From contig BEIM01000037.1 of NCBI GenBank assembly GCA_002898995.1, positions 1-13,848 on the forward strand: DNA of 13,848 nt, read 5' to 3'. Source of the stretch: a bacterium HR36. Lineage in GTDB: Bacteria > Planctomycetota > Planctomycetia > Gemmatales > HRBIN36. A model generated the notes under the pieces. It was given only the letters and a program-made list of their open reading frames with translations. It ran no database searches and was not told the DNA's origin. A program made the translations under genes and the position numbers. Positions 1-6,123 of this stretch are shown here, in pieces; the stretch's first letter is position 1, and every line of letters starts with the position of its first letter.

Positions 1-273
1 AGCGGGACATTGTCCCAGCTGGCCGCTTACACGCGTGGGCGGCCGAATCATTACCGATTCCTCGCCAGTGCTACTGGGTGCTGAACTGCTGGGTTTCGGC
101 GAAACCGCTGGCGCCGGCGCGGTCGGCGAGTCTGCCGACCTCCGGGCAGTCGCACTGGCCACCGTCGCCGTGAACACTTGCTGACAGCTGGGACATCGCA
201 CTGCCTTGTTGGCCAGTTGCTCCGACACCTGTGCCGGTTTGCGGCAATGCGGACATTGAATCAAGAGTGGCAT
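1..273 (-). CDS. Zinc-ribbon (MJ0042-like) protein, partial, 3' end off the window
   Basis: An open frame of 91 codons that runs off the left edge. The N-terminus (MPLLIQCPHCRKPAQVSEQL) gives a CPHC knuckle at residues 7-10 and a CPSC knuckle at residues 27-30, the paired CxxC pattern of MJ0042/zinc-ribbon domains often found at the N-terminus of planctomycete proteins. Residues 38-80 are low in complexity and rich in Ser, Pro and Ala. The visible end (GQCPA) looks like the start of a further CPxC knuckle. The ATG is forced by an in-frame TGA two codons upstream. There is no clear Shine-Dalgarno sequence, so translation may be coupled to the FHA gene 37 bp upstream. The function cannot be told from this fragment; a membrane or regulatory domain may follow. 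Confidence 0.8.
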   Translation of the reverse strand, partial: MPLLIQCPHCRKPAQVSEQLANKAVRCPSCQQVFTATVASATARRSADSPTAPAPAVSPKPSSSAPSSTGEESVMIRPPTRVSGQLGQCPA

Positions 274-310
274 GGGTCAACTCGCTGATGTTGGTGGCGG
301 CTGCGCGCCC

Positions 311-1276
311 TCAGCCCAGCGCGGTTGGCGCAACCGATCGGGAATCGACTGCCCGCCGCCGTGCGCGGGCGCGAAAGAGCAGCACGCACTCCCCCACCCG
401 AATCCGATCTCCCGATTGCAGACGCTGTTTCTCTGCGATTCGCTTTTCGTTGACAAAGGTGCCACCCGGCGTTTGGCAATCCTCGATGAAATATTCGGCG
501 CCGTCCATCAGAATTCGGGCATGGTTTTTTTCGACTCCCTTGGCACCGTAAAGGCCGATGTCGCAGCCTTCGGCCCGGCCGATGGTCACCACGGGCTTGC
601 TGATCAGTATATCGCGCCCAGGACGAAAACCGCTTTCGACAATCACCCACGCATCCCGCAGAATCACCTGCGCCAAACCAATGGCCAGCCCAATCAAGGC
701 ACCCAGAATCGTCCAACCAATTGCCGCGGGACTGATCGGCGTTTGCGTACGACTTAGCAACGGCGTGAGCAATTGACCAATTATCAACAAAGCCAGCCCG
801 CCAAGCACACCCCCCACCACCCCACCCAGGGCGCCATTGCGTAACTTCCGTAGCGCTCCTTGCGTTTTCTGCCGAGCCAGTAGCAGCATAACCAGGTCCC
901 ACACGCTGATCGCCAGACCGATCAATGCTCCCGCAACCAACCAACCCACGATCCGCAAATATTCCGTGATAAAAGCCAAGGCTTGCCCAATGCCACCGCC
1001 GACGAGCCCGGCCAGCCCACCCAAGAGCAGCCCAACACCAGCACGCGGCGCGATAGCCGAAACCCTTCCCCCAGAACTCGACAGGGCGTCCAATGCCCCC
1101 AGCAACGCCCCTAAAAAGGCTCCTAACAAACTTCCTTTGCCGCTCGCTTCCAGCAGTAGTTTCCACCAGTCGGTTTGTCCCGCGCTGCCGAATACGATCC
1201 AGCTAACTCCCCAGGCCACGAGCGCCGCCCAGGCTCCTCCCAGTGCCATGTAGTACACATACAGCCGAAAAGACAT
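311..1276 (-). CDS. FHA-domain protein with glycine-rich multi-pass membrane region
   Basis: 321 residues in two halves. Residues 8-208 are hydrophobic with many small-residue (glycine-zipper-like) stretches, for example around 47-63, 80-100, 109-133, 149-171 and 184-206, and probably form several membrane or membrane-associated helices. Residues 210-304 are a forkhead-associated domain: IGRAEGCDI at 232-240, the NH pair at 251-252 (family S/N-H motif), GGTFVNEKRI at 271-280 and LQSGDRIRVG at 286-295. FHA domains bind phosphothreonine peptides, so a kinase or signalling partner is likely, but none is visible nearby. The start has an AAAGGGGA-type ribosome site about 11 nt upstream. The gene probably shares a transcript with the zinc-ribbon gene downstream. 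The FHA call is firm; the biological role is unknown. Confidence 0.88.
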   Translation of the reverse strand: MSFRLYVYYMALGGAWAALVAWGVSWIVFGSAGQTDWWKLLLEASGKGSLLGAFLGALLGALDALSSSGGRVSAIAPRAGVGLLLGGLAGLVGGGIGQALAFITEYLRIVGWLVAGALIGLAISVWDLVMLLLARQKTQGALRKLRNGALGGVVGGVLGGLALLIIGQLLTPLLSRTQTPISPAAIGWTILGALIGLAIGLAQVILRDAWVIVESGFRPGRDILISKPVVTIGRAEGCDIGLYGAKGVEKNHARILMDGAEYFIEDCQTPGGTFVNEKRIAEKQRLQSGDRIRVGECVLLFRARARRRAVDSRSVAPTALG

Positions 1277-1796
1277 CGCCGGTTCTGTCCCCTTTCACTT
1301 TGCTGCTTCGCGTCAGGCCGACTGTATTCACCGAGCTAATCCTGCCCGTGGTCTTCCTCGACCCCCAACTGTGCTTCGCTTGGCACTACCACGGAGTCGG
1401 CCCAACGCCCCTATTCATTCTGTTACCATGCTCAGCAGCGGTCAACTACCAAACCGTTTCCAGGCGCATGCGCCGCGTGGTACGACTGCTTGCAAAATGG
1501 CATATCTCGTATCGGAATCCGTCGCGCCAACGCCGCTGTGGAAACAAGTCCGACGCGGCTGCGAATGCCTGGCCACCTCCGCACGTAGTGCGCTGAGCGG
1601 GCAGGAGCGGCGAGCACCCGCCGCGTGGCACACAAATCGCGCCGCTTGTTTTGCAGCACCGCCGTGGAAACGAAGACCCGATCGGCGTGTTATCTTGCCG
1701 GCAAGCCCGTGCGCCGCCCCAGATGTTTCCTCTGCCCCATGGTGTGAACGAAGACCCACAATCGTGTGCCCGGGCCCGACTCGATGCAAAGGCAGT
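1277..1796. other. Intergenic region, no supported gene
   Basis: 520 bp between the end of the secreted-protein gene and the start of the FHA gene, both on the minus strand. Open frames exist on both strands, but their translations look like random high-GC reading and lack good start sites. It should hold the promoter of the FHA gene; no convincing -35/-10 or -24/-12 pair was found. Also visible are a perfect 10-bp palindrome TTGCCGGCAA at 1694-1703 and an 11-bp direct repeat AACGAAGACCC at 1669-1679 and 1747-1757. Confidence 0.5.
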
Positions 1797-2798
1797 CTAG
1801 GGATCAGCGAGAAAATAGATCATGATGGGCTGCGGTCGGCCAATTACGCCCACCTGTGTGAAACGGAATTGCCGAATGATGTGCACGGCCTGCTCCGCAT
1901 CCTGCAGTCGCCGAAAACGGAAATAGCGGTACGTGCCATCAGTTACCCAGTAATCCTGACCAATCGGACGAACGTGTAATTTGTCAGGCGAAATGGGAAT
2001 AGTCTGCTGGCCTGGGATACGCCCGCGCGGGGGCTGACCAAAACTGAACCAAAACTCAATGGCCGCATCGCCTTCACCCAGAGTCCAGCGCTCGGTCAGA
2101 CGGTAGAACCGGATCACGTTCAGAGCAAACATGGCATCGGTGTCGCGGTGGGCGAAGCTTTTGAGTACTTCGTTACCGACGACTAAGAGCCAGCGGCCAT
2201 TGTCCTGGCGCAGTTGCACTTGCAGGGGATCGAATTGCTGTCGGCGCAACGTGGCGGTGCTGTTGGTGGTAGCCGGCGAAGAACTGGTGAGCGTCGGGCC
2301 TACTGGTTCAGTGGCAGCTGATGATGTCTGGTTGGGAACGGCGGAGGGCGGCGCGACAGCATGGAATTCCCAGCCCGAAGGTGCAACGCTGCGAGGCGTG
2401 CAATACGGACTAGAAAATGGCGGCAGGTTAGTTGGCGGGATTGCTTCCGTACCGGGCAATGCGCCGCGCCCCCACGAAGCGGATGCCCAAGGAGAGAACA
2501 TCGGCCGCTGCGGCATCGATAGTACAGACGCCGCTGGCAATCCCGGCCCGCGCCCCACCGCTCCGTTAGGCGGTGCAAGACTGCCCGAACCAATAGGCAT
2601 GCCTGGAACATTCGGAAAACCGTTGTTGGCTCCTGCACTCGGTGGGGCGCTGGGAAATACTGGAGGCCTATGCGGCTCAACTCCTTGCGCGCGCAGCGAA
2701 CACACGACTGGGCAGCTGCCGCACAACCACACTCCCGTAACAGCCGCCGCCCATACTGGTACCAGCCTCTGCCAGCGACCACGTGCCTTTCTGAGCAT
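1797..2798 (-). CDS. Secreted proline-rich protein with a C-terminal domain of unknown function
   Basis: 333 residues. The N-terminus has basic residues (MLRKARGRWQR) followed by a hydrophobic stretch at about 13-33, consistent with a Sec signal peptide cleaved near residue 38; there is no clean lipobox. Residues 40-185 are rich in Pro, Ser, Gly and Ala and probably disordered. Residues 188-333 look folded and are rich in aromatic and basic residues: FDPLQVQLRQDNGRWLLVVG, then NVIRFYRLTERWTLGEG, and DAEQAVHIIRQFRFTQVGVIG near the end. I do not recognise this domain; it resembles hypothetical proteins restricted to planctomycetes, but that is an impression only. A GGGGG run about 10 nt before the ATG could serve as ribosome site. 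It is probably transcribed alone and is divergent from the kinase gene. The product is likely periplasmic. Confidence 0.75.
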   Translation of the reverse strand: MLRKARGRWQRLVPVWAAAVTGVWLCGSCPVVCSLRAQGVEPHRPPVFPSAPPSAGANNGFPNVPGMPIGSGSLAPPNGAVGRGPGLPAASVLSMPQRPMFSPWASASWGRGALPGTEAIPPTNLPPFSSPYCTPRSVAPSGWEFHAVAPPSAVPNQTSSAATEPVGPTLTSSSPATTNSTATLRRQQFDPLQVQLRQDNGRWLLVVGNEVLKSFAHRDTDAMFALNVIRFYRLTERWTLGEGDAAIEFWFSFGQPPRGRIPGQQTIPISPDKLHVRPIGQDYWVTDGTYRYFRFRRLQDAEQAVHIIRQFRFTQVGVIGRPQPIMIYFLADP

Positions 2799-3467
2799 GA
2801 GATTGGCCCCCGAACCTGACCGCGATTGCTCCGCAGCAATGCATTACGTGCCTGCTTGTGTCGGCGTGCACAGCGATTCGCCTAGCTGCCGCTTAGAGCA
2901 GCCCCGAAACTTCTCGTCAAGAGCAAGTGGCGGCATTCTGTGAAACACACGTGCACAAAATTTCGACCTCCATGGCGTCGCAGCCTTGTGCTCCGCTTGC
3001 TGGATGTGAGCTGCAGACACCGGCGCGGTGCGAGAGGCAAGGACAGTTGCGGAAACATAAGCAGGGCTGGCCCGACCTACTCGTGTTGGCTACCACAAGT
3101 GTGCGCCCGAACATGAGCCCCTACCGCGTCCTAGTGCGTAGCCGCAACCTTGCAGGAGCGGGTCGCGTTCACCCCAGGATGATCCCCCCTACTGGTTGAT
3201 TGCCCGCGATCGCAAGCGCCGCATTGTTCCCTCCTTCACTATTCGCTGGATTATGCGAAAAAACCAATATCCTGGCTGGTCGGTCAAGTCGGCGTGTCTT
3301 GCGTAGTTGGCTTTTGCCGTGCGATATTAACAGTTGTTCTGGTCGAGGGTTGCGATGAAGCCCCTAGCTTGTTCCTGCCGATACCTAATCAAGAACCAGT
3401 TGCCGCCCAGTAGCCGGAGGAAAAGTTGGTCTGGGACGGCCGGAGCGGAGAGGAGGCGAACGCACAG
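2799..3467. other. Divergent intergenic region, no supported gene
   Basis: About 670 bp between the divergent secreted-protein gene and the histidine kinase gene. Short open frames on both strands have no ribosome site and no protein-like composition. The region should contain both promoters. A GCGATCGC palindrome lies at about 3208-3215. Possible kinase promoters are a weak sigma54-like TGGC-N7-GTGC at 3308-3322 and a weak TTGCGT-N18-GATATT at 3299-3328; neither is strong enough to call on its own. Confidence 0.45.
3451..3456 (+). promoter_or_regulatory. Ribosome binding site deciding the kinase start
   Basis: AGGAGG is 11 nt before the ATG at 3468. A competing in-frame TTG at 3426 has GGAGG at 3416-3420, only 5 nt upstream. 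The ATG is preferred because the 14 extra residues of the longer form show no domain character. Confidence 0.5.
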
Positions 3468-4271
3468 ATGATCCAAAGTGCAGAAAACGGCACGGCCAGT
3501 CAACTGGAGCAACTCCGCCAGCAGGTACTGCGCTTGCAAAAACTCAGCCAGATTGGTTTGCTCACTTCTAGCATCACCCACGAATTCAATAACCTGCTCA
3601 CCACCATCATCAACTTCGCCAAACTCGGTTTGCAGGCGGATTCGGAGCAGGAGCGCCAGGATGCACTGCAGCGCATTCTTAAAGCCGGGCAACGCGGCAG
3701 CGTCATCTGCAACAGTTTGCTGGGGCTGATTCGCCGGGGAAGTGTGAAGCGGGAAATGACGGACATCGTGGCGTTGATCGAGGATGTGCTGGCATTGGTG
3801 GAGCGCGACCTGCAAAAGCATCAGATTCGGTTAGAGAAAGATTACCAAAGTCGGCCTATAGCTCCCGTAGTTGCCGGCCAGATTCAGCAACTGTTGCTCA
3901 ATCTGGTGACCAATGCCCGGCAAGCGATGCCGCACGGAGGACGTTTGCGAATTCAGGTACGGGAAAATGCTGCAACGGACATGGTCGAAATCGTCGTGCA
4001 GGACACTGGGGTGGGTATCCCCGCAGACAGGTTGCGGCTGATTTTCGAGCCTTTCTACAGCACCAAGCGTCCGGATGAACAAGGACACGGCGGCACAGGG
4101 TTGGGACTAACTATTTGCCGGCAGATCATTGAAGCGCACCAGGGACGAATGCGCGTGGAAAGTCAGGTGGGCCGCGGCACTACCTTCACCGTCAAATTAC
4201 CCCGCCAGCTGCCGCGCATGGGATACGAGCCAGAGGCACAAGATACCAGCGCTAACAAAAGTTTACACTAG
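3468..4271 (+). CDS. Soluble NtrB-like sensor histidine kinase
   Basis: 267 residues from the ATG (281 if the upstream TTG is used). After a short glutamine- and leucine-rich, coiled-coil-like start, the H-box THEFNNLLTTI carries the phospho-acceptor His38; the HEFNN type is that of the HPK4/NtrB-like kinases. The HATPase_c domain follows: N-box NLVTNARQAM at 145-154, G1 DTGVGIP at 179-185, F-box IFEPFYSTK at 192-200 and G2 GHGGTGLGL at 206-214. All catalytic motifs are intact. There is no membrane segment and no PAS or GAF domain, so the protein is cytoplasmic and its input is unknown. Kinases of this class often act on NtrC-type sigma54 activators; no response regulator is in the window. 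It lies 313 bp upstream of flp1, whose promoter region has a strong sigma54 match, so control of pilus expression is a reasonable inference. Confidence 0.92.
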   Translation: MIQSAENGTASQLEQLRQQVLRLQKLSQIGLLTSSITHEFNNLLTTIINFAKLGLQADSEQERQDALQRILKAGQRGSVICNSLLGLIRRGSVKREMTDIVALIEDVLALVERDLQKHQIRLEKDYQSRPIAPVVAGQIQQLLLNLVTNARQAMPHGGRLRIQVRENAATDMVEIVVQDTGVGIPADRLRLIFEPFYSTKRPDEQGHGGTGLGLTICRQIIEAHQGRMRVESQVGRGTTFTVKLPRQLPRMGYEPEAQDTSANKSLH

Positions 4272-4286
4272 TTTACACGTGTAAAC
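4261..4286. promoter_or_regulatory. Palindromic operator candidate with an extra half-site
   Basis: GTTTACACGTGTAAAC at 4271-4286 is a perfect 16-bp palindrome. A third copy of the half-site GTTTACAC lies at 4261-4268 in direct orientation, exactly 10 bp (one helical turn) upstream. The block overlaps the last codons and stop of the kinase gene and sits about 190 bp before the predicted flp1 transcription start. There is no T-run, so a terminator is unlikely; a dimeric DNA-binding protein site fits better. The cognate regulator is unknown. Confidence 0.55.
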
Positions 4287-4360
4287 CTCTCTGTTTCCGC
4301 ATATTAGCAATACTGTTGGGTCGCGAAAAAGCGATTTTCGAGTAGCGGCCCGTTGTGCAA

Positions 4361-4391
4361 TCGCAACACCTGAAAATACAAGATGTTGCGA
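4361..4391. promoter_or_regulatory. 31-bp inverted repeat, candidate enhancer site
   Basis: TCGCAACA at 4361-4368 and TGTTGCGA at 4384-4391 form a perfect 8-bp inverted repeat with a 15-nt spacer. It is centred about 85 bp upstream of the predicted start from the sigma54 promoter, a usual distance for enhancer-binding protein sites. That it is bound by such a protein is an inference. Confidence 0.45.
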
Positions 4392-4405
4392 GAAGTTGCC
4401 GCGCC

Positions 4406-4427
4406 AATTTTCCGAGGGGAGAAAATT
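4406..4427. repeat. AATTTTC/GAAAATT inverted repeat next to the promoter
   Basis: AATTTTC at 4406-4412 and GAAAATT at 4421-4427 are perfect inverted arms around an 8-nt spacer. A third GAAAATT lies at 4442-4448 inside the sigma54 promoter. In addition GCGCCA at 4401-4406 and TGGCGC at 4436-4441 form an outer inverted pair, so this element and the promoter share sequence. Confidence 0.4.
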
Positions 4428-4435
4428 TGCCGAAC

Positions 4436-4451
4436 TGGCGCGAAAATTGCC
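4436..4451 (+). promoter_or_regulatory. Sigma54 (-24/-12) promoter of the flp pilin genes
   Basis: TGGCGCGAAAATTGCC matches the sigma54 consensus TGGCACG-N4-TTGCW at 10 of 12 defined positions, including the near-invariant GG and GC with the required 10-bp spacing. The start would fall near 4462, giving a leader of about 120 nt before flp1. The site is in the right orientation and in a true intergenic region with inverted repeats upstream. Use of sigma54 needs RpoN and an enhancer-binding protein encoded elsewhere. Confidence 0.65.
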
Positions 4452-4476
4452 CAGACTTACACGCAACAAGGCGTGA

Positions 4477-4490
4477 TAACCGGCCGGTTA
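4477..4490. repeat. 14-bp perfect palindrome in the flp1 leader
   Basis: TAACCGGCCGGTTA is a perfect palindrome about 15-30 nt downstream of the predicted transcription start. It could be an operator or a fold in the leader RNA; nothing in the sequence decides between these. Confidence 0.4.
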
Positions 4491-4511
4491 ATCCGCTGAT
4501 GCTAACGCGTA

Positions 4512-4532
4512 GTCCTGCGGCGGTCGCAGGGC
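4512..4532 (+). promoter_or_regulatory. Stem-loop in the flp1 5' leader
   Basis: GTCCTGCG and CGCAGGGC pair over 8 bp (one G-U) around the loop GCGGT. There is no T-run after it, so it is not an intrinsic terminator. It lies about 40 nt before the flp1 ribosome site and may stabilise the pilin mRNA. Confidence 0.45.
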
Positions 4533-4570
4533 ACTGGCTCTGATGAATTCCCTAAGTCCCCTCAATCAAT

Positions 4571-4576
4571 GGGAGG
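4571..4576 (+). promoter_or_regulatory. Ribosome binding site fixing the flp1 start
   Basis: GGGAGG is 8 nt before the ATG at 4585. This rules out the longer in-frame start at 4543 and gives flp1 exactly the same N-terminus and length as flp2. Confidence 0.75.
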
Positions 4577-4584
4577 TAGTGGCC

Positions 4585-4905
4585 ATGCGTAGTCTGCTGC
4601 TGCAACTCTGGCGGGATGACAGCGGTGCTTTGCTCTCCTTCGAATGGATTCTGCTGGCGACGATTCTCGTGCTGGCTATGGTCGTCGGACTCAAGAGTGT
4701 CCAGCAAGCTGTTCTCAACGAGTTCGAAGACCTGGCAAACGCCATTGGTAACATCAACACCACCTACCAGTACTCAGGCGCTTCAGGGTGCTGTGCGAGC
4801 GTGGGCGGTTCTGCGTTTAGTGATGGCGCCGCGCGCACCTATAACATTGACACGTGCGATGGTCAGCGAACCGTCAACCGGCTTGGCGGTCCCTGCGACG
4901 AGTAA
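4585..4905 (+). CDS. Flp-type (type IVb) pilin, copy 1
   Basis: 106-residue prepilin. A short basic/polar leader (MRSLLLQLWRDDSGA) is followed by ALLSFEWILLATILVLAMVV, the hydrophobic helix of class IVb pilins with the E-aromatic pair (E20-W21; E-Y in most Flp pilins). Cleavage is expected after G14 or A15; only A15 places Glu at +5. The mature chain of about 91 residues is longer than the 50-60 usual for Flp. The extra C-terminal part, from about residue 60, contains four cysteines (a CC pair, then two single Cys, the last in GGPCDE), which could form two disulphides outside the cell. It differs from the neighbouring pilin at 14 of 106 positions. It is first in the pilus cluster, behind a sigma54-like promoter, and would form the pilus fibre. 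Confidence 0.9.
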   Translation: MRSLLLQLWRDDSGALLSFEWILLATILVLAMVVGLKSVQQAVLNEFEDLANAIGNINTTYQYSGASGCCASVGGSAFSDGAARTYNIDTCDGQRTVNRLGGPCDE

Positions 4906-4973
4906 CCTGCAGACACAGCAGCAAGGGCTTGGACTTATTGCTAAGCCGCTTAGGTATCCAGGAGGGGTAACTT

Positions 4974-5294
4974 ATGCGATCCGTTTTGTTGCGATGGTGG
5001 CAGGATGACGCTGGGGCTCTTCTGTCTTTCGAGTGGATTCTGCTGGCGACGATCCTCGTGCTGGCAATGGTCGTCGGTCTCAAGAGCGTGCAGCAAGCCG
5101 TGCTGAACGAATTCGAGGACCTGGCGAACGCGATTGGCAACATCAACACCTCGTACCTGTACAAGGGTGTTGTGGGTTGCTGTGCAGCTGTTGGCGGTTC
5201 CGAATTCAGCGATGGTGCTGCACGGACCTACGACATTGACACGTGCGAAGGGCAGCGAACCGTCAACCGGCTGGGCGGTCCTTGCGACGAATAG
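4974..5294 (+). CDS. Flp-type (type IVb) pilin, copy 2
   Basis: 106 residues, 92 of them identical to the upstream pilin; residues 14-59, covering the processing site and the helix, are identical without a break. Codons differ at many synonymous sites, so this is not a recent copy but one held by selection or conversion. The changes cluster in the leader and in residues 60-77 of the extension; all four cysteines are kept. AGGAGG ends 8 nt before the ATG. A strong terminator follows 50 bp after the stop, so the two pilins can form a short abundant transcript. It may be a second major subunit or a variant used under other conditions. Confidence 0.9.
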   Translation: MRSVLLRWWQDDAGALLSFEWILLATILVLAMVVGLKSVQQAVLNEFEDLANAIGNINTSYLYKGVVGCCAAVGGSEFSDGAARTYDIDTCEGQRTVNRLGGPCDE

Positions 5295-5344
5295 CCTGCC
5301 ACTTATCGCTTGCCTGTAGGATGCCAAGTATCAGCAGTAACTGC

Positions 5345-5380
5345 GGCGGCGCCAATTGCTGGTGCCGCCTTTGTGTTTTT
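5345..5380 (+). terminator. Intrinsic terminator after flp2
   Basis: GGCGGCGCC at 5345-5353 pairs with GGTGCCGCC at 5361-5369 (9 bp with one G-U) around a 7-nt loop, followed directly by TTTGTGTTTTT. It is a classic plus-strand terminator between the pilins and the peptidase gene. Partial read-through would give more pilin than machinery mRNA. Confidence 0.85.
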
Positions 5381-5394
5381 GGCTTTATTGTTGC
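5380..5394 (+). promoter_or_regulatory. Possible second sigma54 promoter, upstream of cpaA
   Basis: TGGCTTTATTGTTGC has TGGC and TTGC with the exact 7-nt spacing of -24/-12 promoters, but the ACG after TGGC is replaced by TTT. It starts at the last base of the flp2 terminator T-run and lies 36 bp before the peptidase start, so it could restart transcription for the assembly genes. It is weaker than the site before flp1. Confidence 0.4.
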
Positions 5395-5430
5395 GTACAT
5401 TAGTGAGGGATTCCTAGGGGATTGGAACAA

Positions 5431-6123
5431 ATGGCGATACAAGAGTCTTTTTTCCCGACGGTGTGGTTTGGTTGGGTGTGGTTAGCGCCGCTTTTAGGGA
5501 TGGTGTTTGCGGCGGCTTACGTGGACTTGAGGCGGTATGTGATTCCGAAGGCGTTAGCAATCACCATACTGGTAACGGGCGTGCTGGCTAACATTTTTCG
5601 CGGCGCCTGGCTGGGCGTGCGGAATCAATCGGTTTGGTTGCTACCCGCGGGGCCTTTTTTAGGCGCGGTGGATGGTTTTCTGTTTGCGTTGGCCGGGTTT
5701 GTCGTGGGCTTTGGCTTATTTTTTGCGTTGTGGTTGCTGCGGACGTGTGGCGGTGGCGATGTCAAGCTGTTCGCCGCCATTAGTGCCTGGCTTGGGCCGC
5801 TACTGTGCCTTTGGGTCCTTGGATTGAGCATCGTGCTGGTAGCCCTTCTGGGCACCGTCAAGATGCTTTATGGCCTAATCCGCATCGGGCCGAACGCCAG
5901 CTTACCTTCGCCGACGACCTCACGCCGCCGTTCCGACAAGGAACTTACGGTGCAAGAAATGCTGGAACGAGGTCAGCGTCCCAAACGTCTGCTCAGCTTT
6001 TCTCTCCCCGTGGCTCTGGCTTTGACTGTATGCCTCGCCTGGAAATTCCGCCACGAATTAGGCCTCCCCGAAATTTTCGGTGTGGAACAACCAGCCTCCA
6101 GCAGCCAGGTAACCCAACGATGA
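5431..6123 (+). CDS. cpaA: Prepilin peptidase of the Tad system (A24 family, CpaA/TadV)
   Basis: 230 residues, membrane-embedded, with about six hydrophobic helices. The two catalytic aspartates of A24 aspartyl peptidases are present: D32 in YVDLRRYVIP and D110 in the GGGDVK motif. It should cut the leader of the two Flp prepilins and the TadE-like protein at the cytoplasmic face of the inner membrane. The N-methylating cysteine domain of PilD-type enzymes is absent, as in other Tad peptidases. A polar, basic loop at about 160-195 (SRRRSDKELTVQEMLERG) and one more helix at about 196-212 extend the usual core. The ATG at 5431 is chosen over an in-frame TTG at 5422 because AGGGG at 5416-5420 is properly spaced only for the ATG. 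The stop overlaps the next start by ATGA. Confidence 0.92.
   Translation: MAIQESFFPTVWFGWVWLAPLLGMVFAAAYVDLRRYVIPKALAITILVTGVLANIFRGAWLGVRNQSVWLLPAGPFLGAVDGFLFALAGFVVGFGLFFALWLLRTCGGGDVKLFAAISAWLGPLLCLWVLGLSIVLVALLGTVKMLYGLIRIGPNASLPSPTTSRRRSDKELTVQEMLERGQRPKRLLSFSLPVALALTVCLAWKFRHELGLPEIFGVEQPASSSQVTQR

Noticed and set aside
1371..1979. A 202-codon plus-strand open frame over the 1277-1796 gap
   Set aside because: It runs into the secreted-protein gene on the other strand, its composition (Arg, Pro, Ala, Cys, no domain) looks like random high-GC translation, and there is no ribosome site.
2927..3199. A 90-codon plus-strand frame in the divergent gap before the kinase
   Set aside because: No ribosome site, no recognisable motif, Cys/Arg/Pro-rich composition; probably chance.
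3308..3322. TGGC-N7-GTGC as a sigma54 promoter for the kinase
   Set aside because: The -12 element lacks its first T and the middle bases do not fit; too weak to call without expression data.
4271..4286. GTTTACACGTGTAAAC as a terminator of the kinase gene
   Set aside because: The palindrome has no loop to spare, is AT-rich at its ends and is not followed by a T-run.
4543..4584. Longer start for the first pilin at 4543
   Set aside because: It has no ribosome site and would add 14 residues not found in the near-identical second pilin, while the ATG at 4585 has GGGAGG at 8 nt.
4585..5294. Tandem pilins as a recent duplication or assembly artefact
   Set aside because: Many synonymous differences, different flanks and 14 amino-acid changes show two old, separately maintained genes.
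5805..6119. N-terminal extension of the tadE frame back to 5805
   Set aside because: It is a shadow of the peptidase gene; the TadE signature starts just after the ATGA overlap at 6120.
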